DNA from: Mucidula mucida
Taxonomy: Eukaryota; Basidiomycota; Agaricomycetes; Agaricales; Physalacriaceae
NCBI GenBank assembly: GCA_015501055.1
Contig: JADNYV010000162.1
Coordinates: 20,034-84,033 of the forward strand
Direction: 5' to 3'
Length of the DNA: 64,000 nt
The position numbers were made by a program, and so were the translations under genes. This document shows, piece after piece, positions 1-12,042 of the stretch. How positions within the stretch are numbered: the first letter of the stretch is position 1; every line of letters starts with the position of its first letter. A model generated the notes under the pieces. That model searched no databases and was not told the DNA's origin. It saw nothing but the letters and a program-made list of their open reading frames with translations.

Positions 1-3000
1 GGTAAAAAGACAGCGTACCACGTAGTCGAGGCCTCGCGGATGTTGACCGCATCGTGCTTGTCAGCGGACAGAGAGAGAAAAAAATCTGAAAGAGAGAAAG
101 AAACTTCGTCAGCGAGCCAGACGACAACGTAGTCGATCCGTACACGTACCAGAGTGGAAACCGTCGAAAGAAAAGCCGCTGAGGGACGGGGGCAGCGAGC
201 GACCGAATCAACGTTGATGGTGGGAAGGAGACGTGCATGTCACATCATGCCACCCCGTCACGTTTTAAACGCGTTGATGGCGGTGGCGGCGACAACAACA
301 CAGAGACATAGCGAGGAGAAGGAGAGGATCAAGGTACAAGGTAGAGTATAGCCAAGGAGAGGAAGAGAAGATGGGAGAGGAGGAATCATGGGTTCCAACC
401 AAATCCCGTCGCCTCTTATTCGATTCCAGAGCCCTCTAATCTCCATCAGAGACGTACGTATATTCGGGTAGTCAACCAAAGTCATGCGCGGCCGTCGGAC
501 CAAACGAAATCTTTCCAATATTCGGGCGTATATTGCGCCGCCACACAATCTCTCAATTTGCCGCCCTGTACAAAAGACAGCGAGACGATTATCATTGCGA
601 GTAATAGTACAGTTAAACCTTCAGATGGGTCAGCCGTCAAGATAGCTATTGAATCCAAAGCGAGTGAAACTTACCGCCTCCTCCAGAATGCACCGTATCC
701 ACTTTCCCGTCCTCGAGTGAAGCTTCCAACCGTCAAGACGTCGGAAATAGGTGCAGGGTTTATCGCCGGAGAATCTGATGGGAGTAGTAAGGCCGCCTGG
801 GCACGGCGCTAACGAAAACTTACAGACTGGACTTTCACCCGTTGCTGATTGCATCTTTACGGGAACGGAGAAAGACGCCGGTGTACGTTCTGATATCATG
901 TCATATCAGTCAGCACAAAATCAAGCCACTCGAAACACGGAAAAGGTACGTACTCTTTGAGCATATTCGTAACACAACGCGAATCGCACCTTAACGCTGA
1001 ACTCCATTCGCAGAGAAGCAGAAAGATACTCGTACATAGTATATTCAGGGTCCGTACACCTAACGTGGCCGTCAAATATACCAAACTCAAGCAGGAAATG
1101 AGTATTGCGCAAAAGTCTCAGAGGGACGGAGGAGGCTGGCGTGATTTCCCCGGATCCATGGCAGACAAGATAAGATCTCTGATACCCCAGACGCGTCATA
1201 GGGGTCCGGAAATCCTCGTGCTATCGATGTGCAGGGACCAGAACGCCTTGCTGAGCCTCTGACGCGAAACGTCGTGTGCTTTCAGTCCTAACGACCATCG
1301 GTATACGCCTTGGGTAAACCACAGACCAACTTCCAGGTAAGTTCAAGGTAGCCAGACGTCAGAATACGGGAAAGCGCGTTAGTGTACGCGCCTTCAAACC
1401 GGACATGATGTGGTGCGAGTTCAAGAGATCTCGATCACTTGGGAATATTATGCCCGTATGACTACGGCCACCCACGATATTTCTCCGCTTATTCCGAGCG
1501 CATTGGACGCCTGGAACGTTGACACGACTTGGATTACCCGCACATGAAGCGGAGTGAATACCCACCAGCTACTGCGTAAATGCAACTTGACGACCCGACG
1601 GACATCATCTTCGAGGCACATAATATTGGTTTCGCATGTTTTTTGGGGGCGCCAGATCGCATCGTCGCAAGAAGTTTTCGTTGGACGTTTCGGTGATACT
1701 AATGTTTCCAGAGGTGGGAGATATTCATGTTTGTGTTCTAGTCTCACTTGGGGTGCTAACCATGTTTCAGTAGTGTCATGTACAATGTTCTACCGGATGT
1801 TCAGACATCCGTAGAGTGTTCAAACAGTGTGTATCTTGTCGTATACAGATTTATCGAGTCCGTTAAATACCGGTACACTATTCTAGTCGGCCAAGTATTT
1901 CGGCTAATTTGAGACACAGACTTGTAGAGAAATGCACGTTTCATTGGGGTGTAGCTACGACATGTACCAGTACTCCTACTACACACAATACAAGGTATTC
2001 TACGTGCAGTACTACATTCGGGCGAGAACTATACTCCCCGCCGAATATCATCTAGATGGACACGTAACCACCATCGAGACAAGGCGAATCACGGCGAGAT
2101 GGCCCCGGTCGTGATACTAGCTACACAAGTGTTAGCTCCGGGCAAGTGATCAAATGAAGAAGGCACGAACCGAGATGAACATAGCCCGTCGTTGATGGCG
2201 CCGTCGTCTACGCGAGTCAGAAGTACGTCGAATGCGAGTACGGACTCGCTTTGGACCAGAAGAACTCCACCGTCAAAGCTGGAAGTAAACTGTGGCGCAT
2301 ACTGTCCGCAAGCATCGCTAATCCTAGCAGTGAGAAGCGAGGAACACAAGCGCAGCGGCGGCAGCGCAGCGGCGGCAGCGCCGCTGCTCACTGCCTTTCC
2401 AACACAAATTCAGGCACTGGGATATGTTGTAAACGAAACAGAACAAGATAACGTACCCAAGACGAATTCGTGTCCCAAAGCGTCCATAAAACCGGGCTCC
2501 GTCAGATTCAAATCGCCATCAACGGCTAGAACGAGACGCGGCTGTACGGATGAGCAGACGTCCGTGTCGTAATTGGAAGCTTTCTGGTCGTGTTGAAAGG
2601 GTCCGGCGTGTTCGTAGAGGGTACTGACTATCGTCGTCGTGGGCGATTACATACTGCTGACGACGACGGCATGTCGATGGCGGCATCAAGGTAATATTCA
2701 AGTGTGGCGTCCATTATCCGGAATTGTCCTTATGCAAGCAGCGAAAGGCTCGCAGAATGAGCGACAGGCGGCGGCGTCGCTAACGACTACGATGAACGTA
2801 GTTTCATGGTGCTGAAAGAAGACTTTAGTACAGGATCCCTGAGGGGAACCTAGGTAACGTACCTCCAGAGAACGTCCTAATTCGTCCATAAATCCGAGCG
2901 CCGCAAGATCCAGATCGGCATCAACGCCTGGTGAGCTCCTAATGGGAATTGCTCAGAATCGAATGTATTTCAACCCCAATATCCGCACCATTTTCCTGAA

Positions 3001-5431
3001 AAAAAAGCCGGGCCGGCGAGGGCAATATCGCTGTAGACGTCAAAAGATTTCGAGTTGTCGAGAATTGCTTGGTTTAGGTACGTGGAGGCGGCGAAGCCGC
3101 CTCAGGAATCCTAGGAGGAAGTGATAAGGAAAGCAATACCACGTCATGCAGAGGAAAGTTTGATGCTGACGGATATTAGAGATTTAAGAGCATGGGTTAG
3201 AGATTACGCATTAAAGTGACCGCAGAATCTGTACCTTTCGCGAGGACTCAACGTCGGTCCGGCGAGGATACCAAATCCTTTGGTTGTAATGCCCATAGGC
3301 GAAGTGGCGAGCCAGCGCGAGTCGTGAGCCCGTCAGCGTGGTTCTATCTCCACAGCTCCGATTTAAGAAACGCCAGATGGAGTAGAAAGTCGGATATTGC
3401 AGCCGTCCCAAGCAATGACACGTCTAGAAAAGGGCGTTGTAGTCGAATAGCGCTGTATTGACATCAGCCCAGGTAACGATGGCGCCAACAGAGAAAACTT
3501 ACAAACTTCAGGGATTTTTAAGTCCGATATCTAGCATCAAATGAGTATTAAAATCGCATAAAAAAGACGCCTGGTACCGTACTTTTCCCAAAATTGAAGC
3601 CTGGCCGGCGAGGCCCATCCACGGTGCTTGGATTCCAAGATTGTCGAGTTCCGAGTGTTTTTATTAGAGATCCAGTCAATTTGAAGAGGCGGCAAAGGCG
3701 GCGACGCGTCGCTGTTCAAAGGAATAAGCCTTGTGCTCAGAGGAGATGATGTGGGCAGCAAGTCGCCAAATTAGGATGAACACGATCGACTTCTGCTGCC
3801 TCTGCCCATCATGTCGTTCCCGGCCTTATAATAACAACCGCCTTTCTTTACGTCTTTCACGCTTGGCTCTATCGACGCTGATGGATGTCTGTGGGTCCGT
3901 CCGTCCTCTGTCAGTTTTCGACAATGTGCCAGCCAAACACACACCTTGGGATTCCGTCTTCACTCATTCTCGTCTGGTTTTACGGCGCCTTCTTCTCTGC
4001 AAAAATCCGAATTCTATTCTCGAGGAGTTGAGTAGGGCATCCTCTGGGAAACGTGCTAACCGTGCCTAGGATGACTCGCACCATTTCAACGCGCTGCTCA
4101 ACGCCTCCCGAGACTTTCTCCAACTTTTGACCGCGGATCTCGACAAATTGAGTGATTGGACCAGACTGCGTCGCCATGACACGCACTACGCTCGGTGACT
4201 TTGTTGTTGTGGGCGACACATCCGGTAAACCGTGAAAATGGTCGATTTTCAGCATACGAACGGGATACTGAGGCATACCAGCTAAAGGACACGACACGAC
4301 GTGCTGAACGGAAACTCCCGCGTGCGTACAGCGCCAAAGTACGCTGTGCACTATCTTTATCGCGAACAAATACTAACATTATTCCAGTCGAGAATGCGGA
4401 GACGACGGGGTGTTAGCAGACAAGTGAAGCGGAGACGAAGGTGAACATACTGCAAGTATACATACTGGCGGCGTCGACGATGAAGGGAAAACTGGCGGTA
4501 AGAGTGAAAGAAGGAATGGGACTGCATTCTGACGTTCCTTCAGAGATCGAATCCAGGTCCCCGCCGGATGAATCTTCCCGTGTGTAAGAGCGATTCTTGC
4601 GCCCGATCGTTGCCGCTTCATTGCGGTCCCGTCTTGAAAACCCTTGTGGCGCACTACATGGGATACAACTCTGCAATAATATATTCCTTGAAGTATTCGA
4701 CTTACTAGTGACTCCTAGCGCGTCAGAGAGCGTTAAATGCAAGCCTTCTCAAAGTTTACTGAATGAGTCAAGGTACGTGTCGTCATCTTGCAATATTCCT
4801 CGCATCAGTTACCAAACCGCCCTGCAGTTGTCGGCTAATGGCAGTTTCTTACTGTTAAGCTACACTACCTCATGATTCTGCTAGAACTACGATATGTGTC
4901 TCTATCGAGTCCTGATGATAATCCGCGTTGAACGATACCACGGGAGCGAAGATACCTTGAAAACAAGAAATTGGCCACAGTAAGCAGATTGATGCAACGG
5001 CGCGCGCATACCGCGCATGAGTCAGTTGTTCGGGCCCAGACGCCCGTGCACTAAATCAAACCTTACCTGGAAGTGGCTATAAAGGTCGATGAACTGCATG
5101 ACCCATCTTTCTTCCCGCCGTTATGCTGTTGTGATCCTTGACAACTTGACCGCCGTGCGTAACCGCCTACTGGACACTGGGTCTTACATTGGAGTAGCCA
5201 ACTTGTGTGCCTATGTCTCTGATTCAGTAGGTGCTATTTGCTGATTTAGGTGGTTCCAATCCCGATTGCTACTTGCATTCTGCCTTGATTCGCAAGCTTC
5301 AGTGCTACAAATGCGAGGCAGTACGGTATGTCTCAGTGACTCGCACCATATTCACTTATTCATTGTTTCGCTGTCCGTGTGTGCTGGGGCAAACACCACC
5401 GCTTTGGTGGCCCACGATGGGGACTGTGCGC
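1..5431. other. Gene-poor repeat-derived tract, no recognised gene
   Basis: No open frame in this stretch gives a protein I recognise; all are short (at most about 130 codons) and overlap on both strands. Parts resemble the R1 repeat: the pair at 2443-2530 and 2849-2935, and phrases such as GTAACGTACCTCC and AGATCCAGATCGGCATCAAC that recur at 45, 50 and 63 kb. GTAAG/GTACGT donors and TAG/CAG ends suggest decayed intron-containing repeat genes. I see no convincing host gene. Confidence 0.5.
2443..2935 (+). repeat. Two degenerate direct copies of an R1 sub-module
   Basis: The stretch 2443-2530 (starting near ATAACGTACCCAAGACG) and 2849-2935 (starting near GTAACGTACCTCCAGAG) share the order AACGTACC, then CGTCCATAAA, then CCG..GCC/TCCG, then CAGATYCARATCG, then GCATCAACG. 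They lie about 405 bp apart in the same orientation. The same AACGTACC plus GATCCAGATC combination marks the R1 repeats at 45, 50 and 63 kb. Divergence is high, so these are old copies. Confidence 0.45.
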
Positions 5432-5522
5432 GTGAATCCGGCTGGGGTTTAAACCGGGAACCTAGCTGTATAGCTAGGGGCACTCCTCTGCAAGGGAGAT
5501 GCACCCGCCCAGCCCGGTTCAC
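5432..5522. repeat. 91 bp foldback element with two internal hairpins
   Basis: The ends form an imperfect inverted repeat: GTGAATCCGGCTGGG at 5432 and CCCAGCCCGGTTCAC ending at 5522. Inside are the palindrome GGTTTAAACC (5446-5455), the hairpin CCTAGC-TGTATA-GCTAGG (5461-5478) and a weaker CTCC...GGAG stem (5483-5498). The whole can fold into a closed multi-arm structure. On the minus strand GGTTTAAACC resembles a pol III B box, but no A box is seen, so it is not called a tRNA. It could be a miniature foldback transposon or a relic of a structured RNA. Confidence 0.5.
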
Positions 5523-7423
5523 GTTCGCAGTTGGTGTTTAGCCTGGTCTCCTGCCCGCCCTCCTTGGAGCAGCGCAAACAGCACCCGAGACACCTTTTTT
5601 TATTAGCTTTACTGCGAGAGCTTTGATGCTGTACTCGTCAGCCCGTGGGAGGACACCCCGCCTCGGCGATTTGAATCTCGGCCGAGAAGACCAGCTCGAC
5701 TTAGCAACGCACTACGCTGGCACAATGGATTTGGGTTGAGTAGTTCAGAATCGCCTTATTAGGACGAGTATTGTACACAAACTGTCCAATACATGGAATT
5801 TGCCACCAAACTTCCGCTTTGAACACAGAATGCAAAGAGGAAGACATGTCGGCACAGCCACAGATCATTGTTGTGAACTTGTAGGAATTCCTCTCCCTCA
5901 AACGCACCCTCCCTTGATGTTCAACACCCTCTTTATTTGTGGCGCAAAACCGGAGAACCACGCTCATCGGGAGATAATCAACAGTACTAGTTCATCATCG
6001 TGCACATCACACTATACATGTTCCAGTTTCGTTAGAGCCTTCAAGTTCGTATTGTTGCCACTCACGAGGTTCCGATACTCGCTCCAAGTCTCTTTGTTTG
6101 AGTGTCTAGATGATGTTCTTATCTTTCCCATCCATCATCAACTGTGATTCCCCAGTCGTTCAGACTTACTATCTCCATTATCACACTGTACACAAATGTT
6201 ATCACACCGGGGGGCAAGAACGGCGGTCTTGCTCGAAACCACCACTCGAAACCGGAGGGGAGGAGGTTATACATAGCACCAGAGTTCCTCCGAATCCTCG
6301 ATCCCTATTCATAAGTATTCTGAATTGCGTTACGCGTACCCGGCAGCACATGAGCCCTGCGCGCACTAAGTAAGGGCTTTTCTGAATGTATTGGAGAGGC
6401 GAAAAGGAACGAACCCACACCGGAGAGGAACTCCGCGACTTTCAATCAGTGCCCCCCATCGCCAAGGCGGTGGAGTGTAAATCTTGATACTCATACTCAT
6501 ACTCCGTTACGTTGGAAGAAGAAGGGCGGATAGACATTAAATACTTAGAGGAAGCCGCGTATTATGGAACAGGAAGTAGTATTGGGTTCGTCATACCGTA
6601 ATACCGCGCCGCCATACTCCAGTACGAATTTGAAGCTGCCTTCAACAATGATGCTGATGATCATCCGAGGCTATTCGGATTGAACCCGCCATTGATCTCG
6701 AGCCAGCCTGATGATGCTGTCATCAACTGAGGACTGTGTACCACATCGATGTGCAGGTGATCATCACGATATGCTGGAACGAGATCAGCACTGAGGTGGC
6801 ATTTTGATCATGCAGACAGACGCTATACAGGATGGAAAGACTGACACTACGGAGAATGGGCCGGGTTCGACAGATATAACACATATCAAACACATACCCA
6901 AAACAGTGTGTGATTGCGGTCCCACAACGTGAAAAAAACTGGGCCAAAAAATTATGATTTTATTTAGTTTCCGGATGTCCACAACACTATAGAAACAATG
7001 TGTGTTCCTTGTGTTACTGTGCGCCGATAACGACTCCAAACCACCCTGTTTTAGTCAAGTTTGAGGGCAAAAAAATCACCCCAAACACTTCTTGTTACCG
7101 TTTGGTGTTTGATATAGCTAAAAACGGTCGAAAACTCAGTGTTCTTCAGTTCTTTTCGAATGCCGACATCATGCCGGAAACTCGGAGTTTTTGCCCGGTT
7201 TAGACAGGGTGACAACGGCCGCACAACACAGTGTGTTCCTTGTAAATTCAATGGTTGAACAACACGGCCAAAACTTTCTATTTGTGATGGGTTTTTGCAT
7301 TTCATAAACCAGGCCAAAACCGCCTGTTTTTCCCATGTTTTTGAGGTAGGGAAAACTCAGACCCATCCGGATAGCCGGTTAACCGGACCCGGACAGCCGG
7401 ACATCTTGACCCTCGACCACGAA
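5523..7423. other. Intergenic, repeat-like, no recognised gene
   Basis: Only short overlapping frames are present. From about 6880 to 7370 the composition turns richer in A and T, with recurring phrases (CACAAC..., AGTGTGTTCCTTGT at about 6999 and 7227, CCAAAACNGCCTGTTTT). This suggests a decayed tandem or MITE-like element. The segment ends with a GCCGGTTAACCGG palindrome at about 7372. No protein family is recognisable. Confidence 0.4.
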
Positions 7424-7700
7424 AGTGGGCGAGCAATGCCAGCGCAGGACGTGTTTCTCTCATCCAATAACTTCTCTCAAACGAATCTCCTCGTCTCCGA
7501 CACGGACCCTACGTGGATGTACTGCCGTCAAGGCAATAAGTGCATGGTTTTCGCTGTCAACCCCGGCGACAAGTTTGATCAGCTCTAAGTCTACTGCAAC
7601 GGGAGGGAACGCTACGGATACCTCTTCTACCACCGGGGCCGCCACTGCTATCGTCACTGTCACCGTCTCTGGCTCAGTCGCGACTCGCGACCACGACTGA
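7424..7700 (+). pseudogene. Fragment of a cupredoxin-like extracellular serine-rich protein
   Basis: One frame reads ...DTDPTWMYCRQGN...MVFAVNPGDKFDQ and then stops. A second frame continues without overlap as KSTATGGNATDTSSTT.... Together they match the end of the plastocyanin-like (cupredoxin) domain and the Ser/Thr-rich tail of fungal extracellular serine-rich proteins. In that family the motif is usually YCRQGNHCGQGMVFAVN. Here the copper-ligand part between GN and MVF is shortened to KC, and a frameshift lies near 7588, so this is a broken remnant. The N-terminal signal peptide and first half of the domain are not seen. Family assignment rests on the YCRQ...MVFAVNP pattern only. Confidence 0.55.
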
Positions 7701-9239
7701 CTCAACGACCGCGCCAGCATCTACCCCTACCCCTGGCTGTTCCTCTTCTTCTGGCACAGACCAGACCACAAGGTTATTGCCTTTTCGTTCCCATCGCTCA
7801 ACGTTCAACGTCTACGACGCGTTGGACGATGCTCAGAATCCGGGTCGGACGATCCGAACAGCGATCAAGTGCTGTTTGGAGTCATCATTCTCCTCCATAA
7901 ACCACGACCATCACCAACATCACGACACGCTCGCCACCCTCCTCTACTCTCATCCCCGACGCCGTCGGCATCACCTTCTCGACGCGTCAAAAGCGTCACC
8001 CTTTCTCGCCGCAAACAATATGAAGAGGAACCCGTCCCGAGCTGCATGCACTACGCCAAAACATGCCACACGCTCCGACATCACATCCGCCGCTCTCAGC
8101 GTCAGATCCACCTCCAATATCCGGGTCCAGGTACCAGCTATCCACCACCATTTTCTCTCGCAGCGAGGCGCCCAAGACGCGTGATGCACAAGAGAGAGAA
8201 ATGATTGAACGGGAACGCGCCGAACGCGAACGTGTCTGTCTCATGGACCAACGAGATCCCAAGCGTCAAATGGCCTCATTTCAAGTCCACGATGAAGAGC
8301 CTGTTCGAGACCTACCTGGACGTCGTACACTTGAAAGTAGGCGGTGGCGTCGGGTTGAACTCCAGTGGAGGGCATTCTCAAATGTGCGTCTATTCTTACT
8401 TCTGATATTTTTTAACTGAGAAGGTCCAAAGATGTCCATCCGGACAGACAGAACTGGGGCCATCGTCGCTCGCCCCTCTCGTGCCGCCGTTGAGACTGAG
8501 TCGCGGCTCCGATGCGCAAAACGTTGATGAACGGGGGTCCCGGAGGCAATCCTGCCTCGGTGACTGGCCAGAAACATGGATACATCTACGACGACGGTTC
8601 AAGAAGGCGATTTCATGGGACTATGTCCGGTCTGGAAATACGAGCTTCCCTCTTCGTGTCATAATACGGTAACACCACTCGCAGCGTAAGTCTTGACATT
8701 CATCGCGCCGTGTAGAGGGAAGAACACCGCTGAGGATTTCCCGGTTCAGTGGTTCTCACTCAGGATTCGTCTGGTGTAAGTTCATTTCTCGAAATACATC
8801 AACAACGAGTATCTCATGAATCTTAGCACTCATCGTTTGCCGGCTCGTCAAATTGTACGGATACGTATATTCAAGCGTACTTCGAGAAGGCACAGTCTGT
8901 TCTAGCCAGCATCTCGTCTGCGGACGACTACTTTTTGAAAACAATGTAGCCCATATTGCCAGAGATTGTCTTGCGGAAAATTTCGACCTCACGAAAGGAT
9001 CCTAGCGCGTTAGAATGGTTACTAGCAAAAGCTGACATTCAGTACTGGCATTGCTTCAGCGCGGAACTCCAATACTAGCTGACAGCAGTGGACACCGTCA
9101 CCAGGAACATCGAACAGCGTGTCACCCTCAGAAACCTTGGTGCCTCCGTCGACACCGCATCCGACCCACGCATCGATACGTCGGGGCCACGGCTTAGCCT
9201 GGAGATCTCAGAGAGCCCGGCGAGCGTACGTGCGCGCAT
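7701..9239. other. Unrecognised tract with short open frames
   Basis: Frames of 60-135 codons overlap on both strands. A plus-strand stretch at 8170-8330 encodes a charged ERERAERER segment, and 8205-8405 gives a different open frame (WTNEIPSVKWPHF...). Neither is recognised, and no consistent splice chain could be built. It may be eroded gene or repeat material. Confidence 0.35.
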
Positions 9240-9425
9240 GCCCGAGAAGGCGTGTATTGAGCCTCTGCATAAGCGAAGGAATGCTAGCGTCCGGCGGCGG
9301 TGACCGTCGGATCGTTGTTTGGGATTTTCAACATATCCATATTCTCCAAGTCATCTAGGACCACGAGGATAGCGTTATGTGTGTCCGGTTTGACGAGAAG
9401 CGTCGTGTTCCAAAGGTGACTAACA
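9240..9425 (+). pseudogene. WD40-repeat gene fragment
   Basis: The plus strand encodes LCISEGMLASGGGDRRIVVWDF, a textbook WD40 blade (ASGGxDRxxxxWD). It is followed after a stop (TAG near 9357) by DHEDSVMCVRFDEKR, the start of the next blade. Only about one and a half blades are present, with an in-frame stop between them. A GT...AG stretch (about 9415-9461) follows but nothing convincing continues the propeller. The fragment resembles the F-box/WD40 type in general, but too little remains for a specific name. Confidence 0.55.
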
Positions 9426-9689
9426 ACTTATCGTGGCTGACTGTTTATTAATGTTCTATCCTAGACCGCCCATCCTCGGCACCTGCGCTCTGCACAATGA
9501 TGTCGTCTGCCACCGATCTGCGACTGCTCCTACAAGTAAGCGCCTCGCGTTCGCCAGCAACCTCTCGGTATACGATACGTTCGGTGCGAACGTCTACGAT
9601 CAGAGAAGGGTACAAGTTGCTAGTCGGATCACTTGGTTTTGCCTGATCCGGCACTTGGCCTCTTACCGCGACGCTCCACACACCGTTCC

Positions 9690-10900
9690 ACGCCCTGGCG
9701 ACGATGTGACGACCTCAAGACAATCAGCGCCAACATCGGATACAATGGAAGACGTACGACCCGTCGAACACGCGATCCTTCCGGAATCAGTGGGATGTTC
9801 AAGGAAAGCTTTCATTTAAATCATACTAAAAGTTTCTTGACTCACTGTGAATTAGGGTTTCGAGAACCTTCATGTTGACGGTTTCACGCCTGGTTACTGC
9901 TGTAACCAGTGAGCCTCGTGTAATGGTAAGTGCGGATCCTTCGTGATACTTAAACTTTCTTGACTCGATGTTCGGCGGTCATAGGAAGGGATTTCGCGCA
10001 TTACTGGAGTCCTCTGGTGCTCGGAGGAGGTGGTTTCGATGTTGGGGATGTGGGCGGCAATGGTAGCGCCCTCCCCAACGTAGTAGCACAACGTGAGTTT
10101 TAGTTCAAGTTCATTTTCAAGAAGACTTAGTTCATTCACCCAGCCTCATCCTCGCGGTACACACTATGTATCTACGTCGTTTTCGAATCGACTTGTATCT
10201 ATTCTTCTACAGCGCGCGAAAATCTCAACCGGCCGTAACCTCACCCGAACTCATCGAGCGTGCAAGGCGCGCCGTTCTTGCTCCCCTGGCGGCAGCTGAA
10301 GAGCTCAAGAAGTTAGCATATCGTCTAATTTGATTATCGGGAACGAGGAAGATCCGAATGGATGAAAGCTACGGTACATTGAGTACGTTGTAGCCAGAAT
10401 GGGCGCTAATTTCTCCATACTGCGTGCTACCGGCCCCGAAGCAAACGTGTTCCAGGCCGTCGAAGCTCCTCACGCAATTCTCCCTCGCTGGAATCCCGAG
10501 TCAGTCCTGTCGTCCTCGCGAAATGGACGAAAACTTACTAATCTCAACAACTCGATAAGAATTTCGACATCCAGCGGTCGACTCCACTGGGTACAACATT
10601 GATTCGATATATCAAGTCTTCAACTTGGTCAGATACCGCGGATTTAACGATGCCAAGAAGAGGTACGTCACCTCGAAGTTCAACATGTGTGGCGTCTAGA
10701 AACTCTGCTGCTACGTGATAGACCCTTCTTGATGCCGCAGGAAGGGGCGACATCGACAACCGAGCTCTTATTTCTGGCAACGAGATCTCTGTGATGGCGT
10801 TAGTCGCGCAAATCCCAACGAAAACACTCCCGGCTTACTTGGACACATTCCTTTACTCGCTGCCGCTTACAGCAGAGAACGCGGATCACAACCAACGTTG
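9690..10900 (+). repeat. Repeat R1, copy 1
   Basis: Colinear with 44080-45060 and partly with 48800-49200. Shared landmarks in order: GATACAATGGAAGAC, ACACGCGATCCTTCCGGAAT, an intron-like piece, the hairpin GGTTACTGCTGTAACC, GGTAAGTGCGGATCCTT, GATGTTGGGGATGTGGGCGG, then coding traces GANFS..RA..PEAN.F.AVEAP and ARRAVL.LAA.EELKK. Embedded GT...AG segments (for example about 9925-9984) look like real introns. The repeat therefore derives from a spliced gene. Stops and frame breaks show it is decayed. The downstream end contains GTACGTCACC...TTCAACAT and GTGTGGCGTC (about 10663-10696), shared with the 50 kb modules. Confidence 0.7.
9890..9909. repeat. Conserved hairpin inside R1
   Basis: CTGGTTAC-TGCT-GTAACCAG is a perfect 8 bp stem with a 4-base loop. 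It lies about 15 bp upstream of an intron-like GGTAAGT. The second R1 copy keeps the stem (GGTTAC-TGCT-GTAACC at 44280-44295) and its distance to the donor while neighbouring bases have changed. Confidence 0.6.
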
Positions 10901-11183
10901 TTTGAACAACTCGGAGCTTCTGACCTCTCTATTTCCCTGGTTCTCGCGTCAGGAAGGAGGAACGATCAAACTGACAAGGTACGTACCTCATCAAATCTTT
11001 CTCAAATTTTCGGCTCATGCGAGCATCCAGATCTTCGATCTCTTTGATGACATTGTTCCTCATCCGGAGGACTGCCGTTTCCAAGGTAGTGCACGATTTA
11101 GGTACGTACTTCATCATGGAGCTATATATATTGTATTTCTGTCACACAATCTAGTTCTTCATTGCCTCTACGATAATGCGTCC

Positions 11184-12042
11184 TCACGGCTCAGGCTTCA
11201 ACAAGGCCGCACTGAGATTCCTGAAATCCAGACAAACAACTACATCTGAAACATCCTTTCGACACATTGGACACTGGCTGCATCGCTTCATGCATTCCTC
11301 GCAGCAGCTGTGTCCACACATTGCTCTGGTCACATTTTCTTCTGAGCGTCAGATGCTCAACAAAAGTGAGTGAAACGGCTTACGTGACCGGAATCTTGCT
11401 ATCTCCATAGTCCTCTGTGCAGATAGCACACCGAATCAGTGGGTTGACGGCATGCTTTAGTTGGTCCATGAAATTCTCCTGGGATTTAATAACCTCGGTA
11501 GCACTAGCCATGTGCAATTCAAGCGCCAACACTCTCTACACCGGAGGTTAGGGTACATTCAGCTCAGAATTAAAATTCACACGTCTCTTAGAATTGTAAC
11601 CTCTGCATCGCGCTGCGCATCCCGACTTTGAAAGGCAAGATACATGCGACGCTGGTCTTCCTCGCATTCGTCCAAACTTCGTTGTAGCTCATTGCGAGTC
11701 TGGAAGAAAGGTAAGTCGTGCGCATATCTTGCCGAGCTGACGCACCTTTTCAGTATGTACGACAGCTCTTGTAAGGGCCTCGACTTGGCTGCTCATTGCG
11801 TCACTTCTTGCCTCTGCATCCCGCTTCAGCTGTCTCGTCATATCCAACGTCTAGGCCTAAGTAAGAACTGGAAGTATGAGCTTGAGACGCTTACTGACTA
11901 GCTTTGTCCTAACAAGATCTTTCCTCAACCTGTCTGCTTCATCTGAACTATATCTGCATTCAGAATCCTGGGATGATGCTGTAAAGGTCTCAGATGGCAA
12001 GGCTCCATCAAACGTTTGCCGAAACGGGGTTGACTTGCTCAT
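11184..12042 (-). CDS. Coiled-coil RING-HC finger protein (putative E3 ubiquitin ligase)
   Basis: Five exons join cleanly: 12042-11899, 11850-11746, 11699-11601, 11535-11384 and 11325-11184, giving 213 residues with all phases consistent. Residues 1-48 are Ser/Thr-rich and polar. About 49-145 are charged and heptad-like (RQLKRDAEARSDAMSSQ, RNELQRSLDECEEDQRR), predicting a coiled coil. Residues 152-188 form a RING-HC finger: CAIC, then CGH with Cys175 and Cys178, then CPMC. All eight zinc ligands (C152, C155, C170, H172, C175, C178, C185, C188) are present. RING fingers of this kind recruit ubiquitin-conjugating enzymes, so a ubiquitin ligase role is inferred; the substrate is unknown. The gene lies just downstream of an R1 copy. 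The exon 1 donor is GTCAGT, and the stop is TGA directly after ...LLKPEP. No frameshift is seen, so it is probably functional. Confidence 0.8.
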
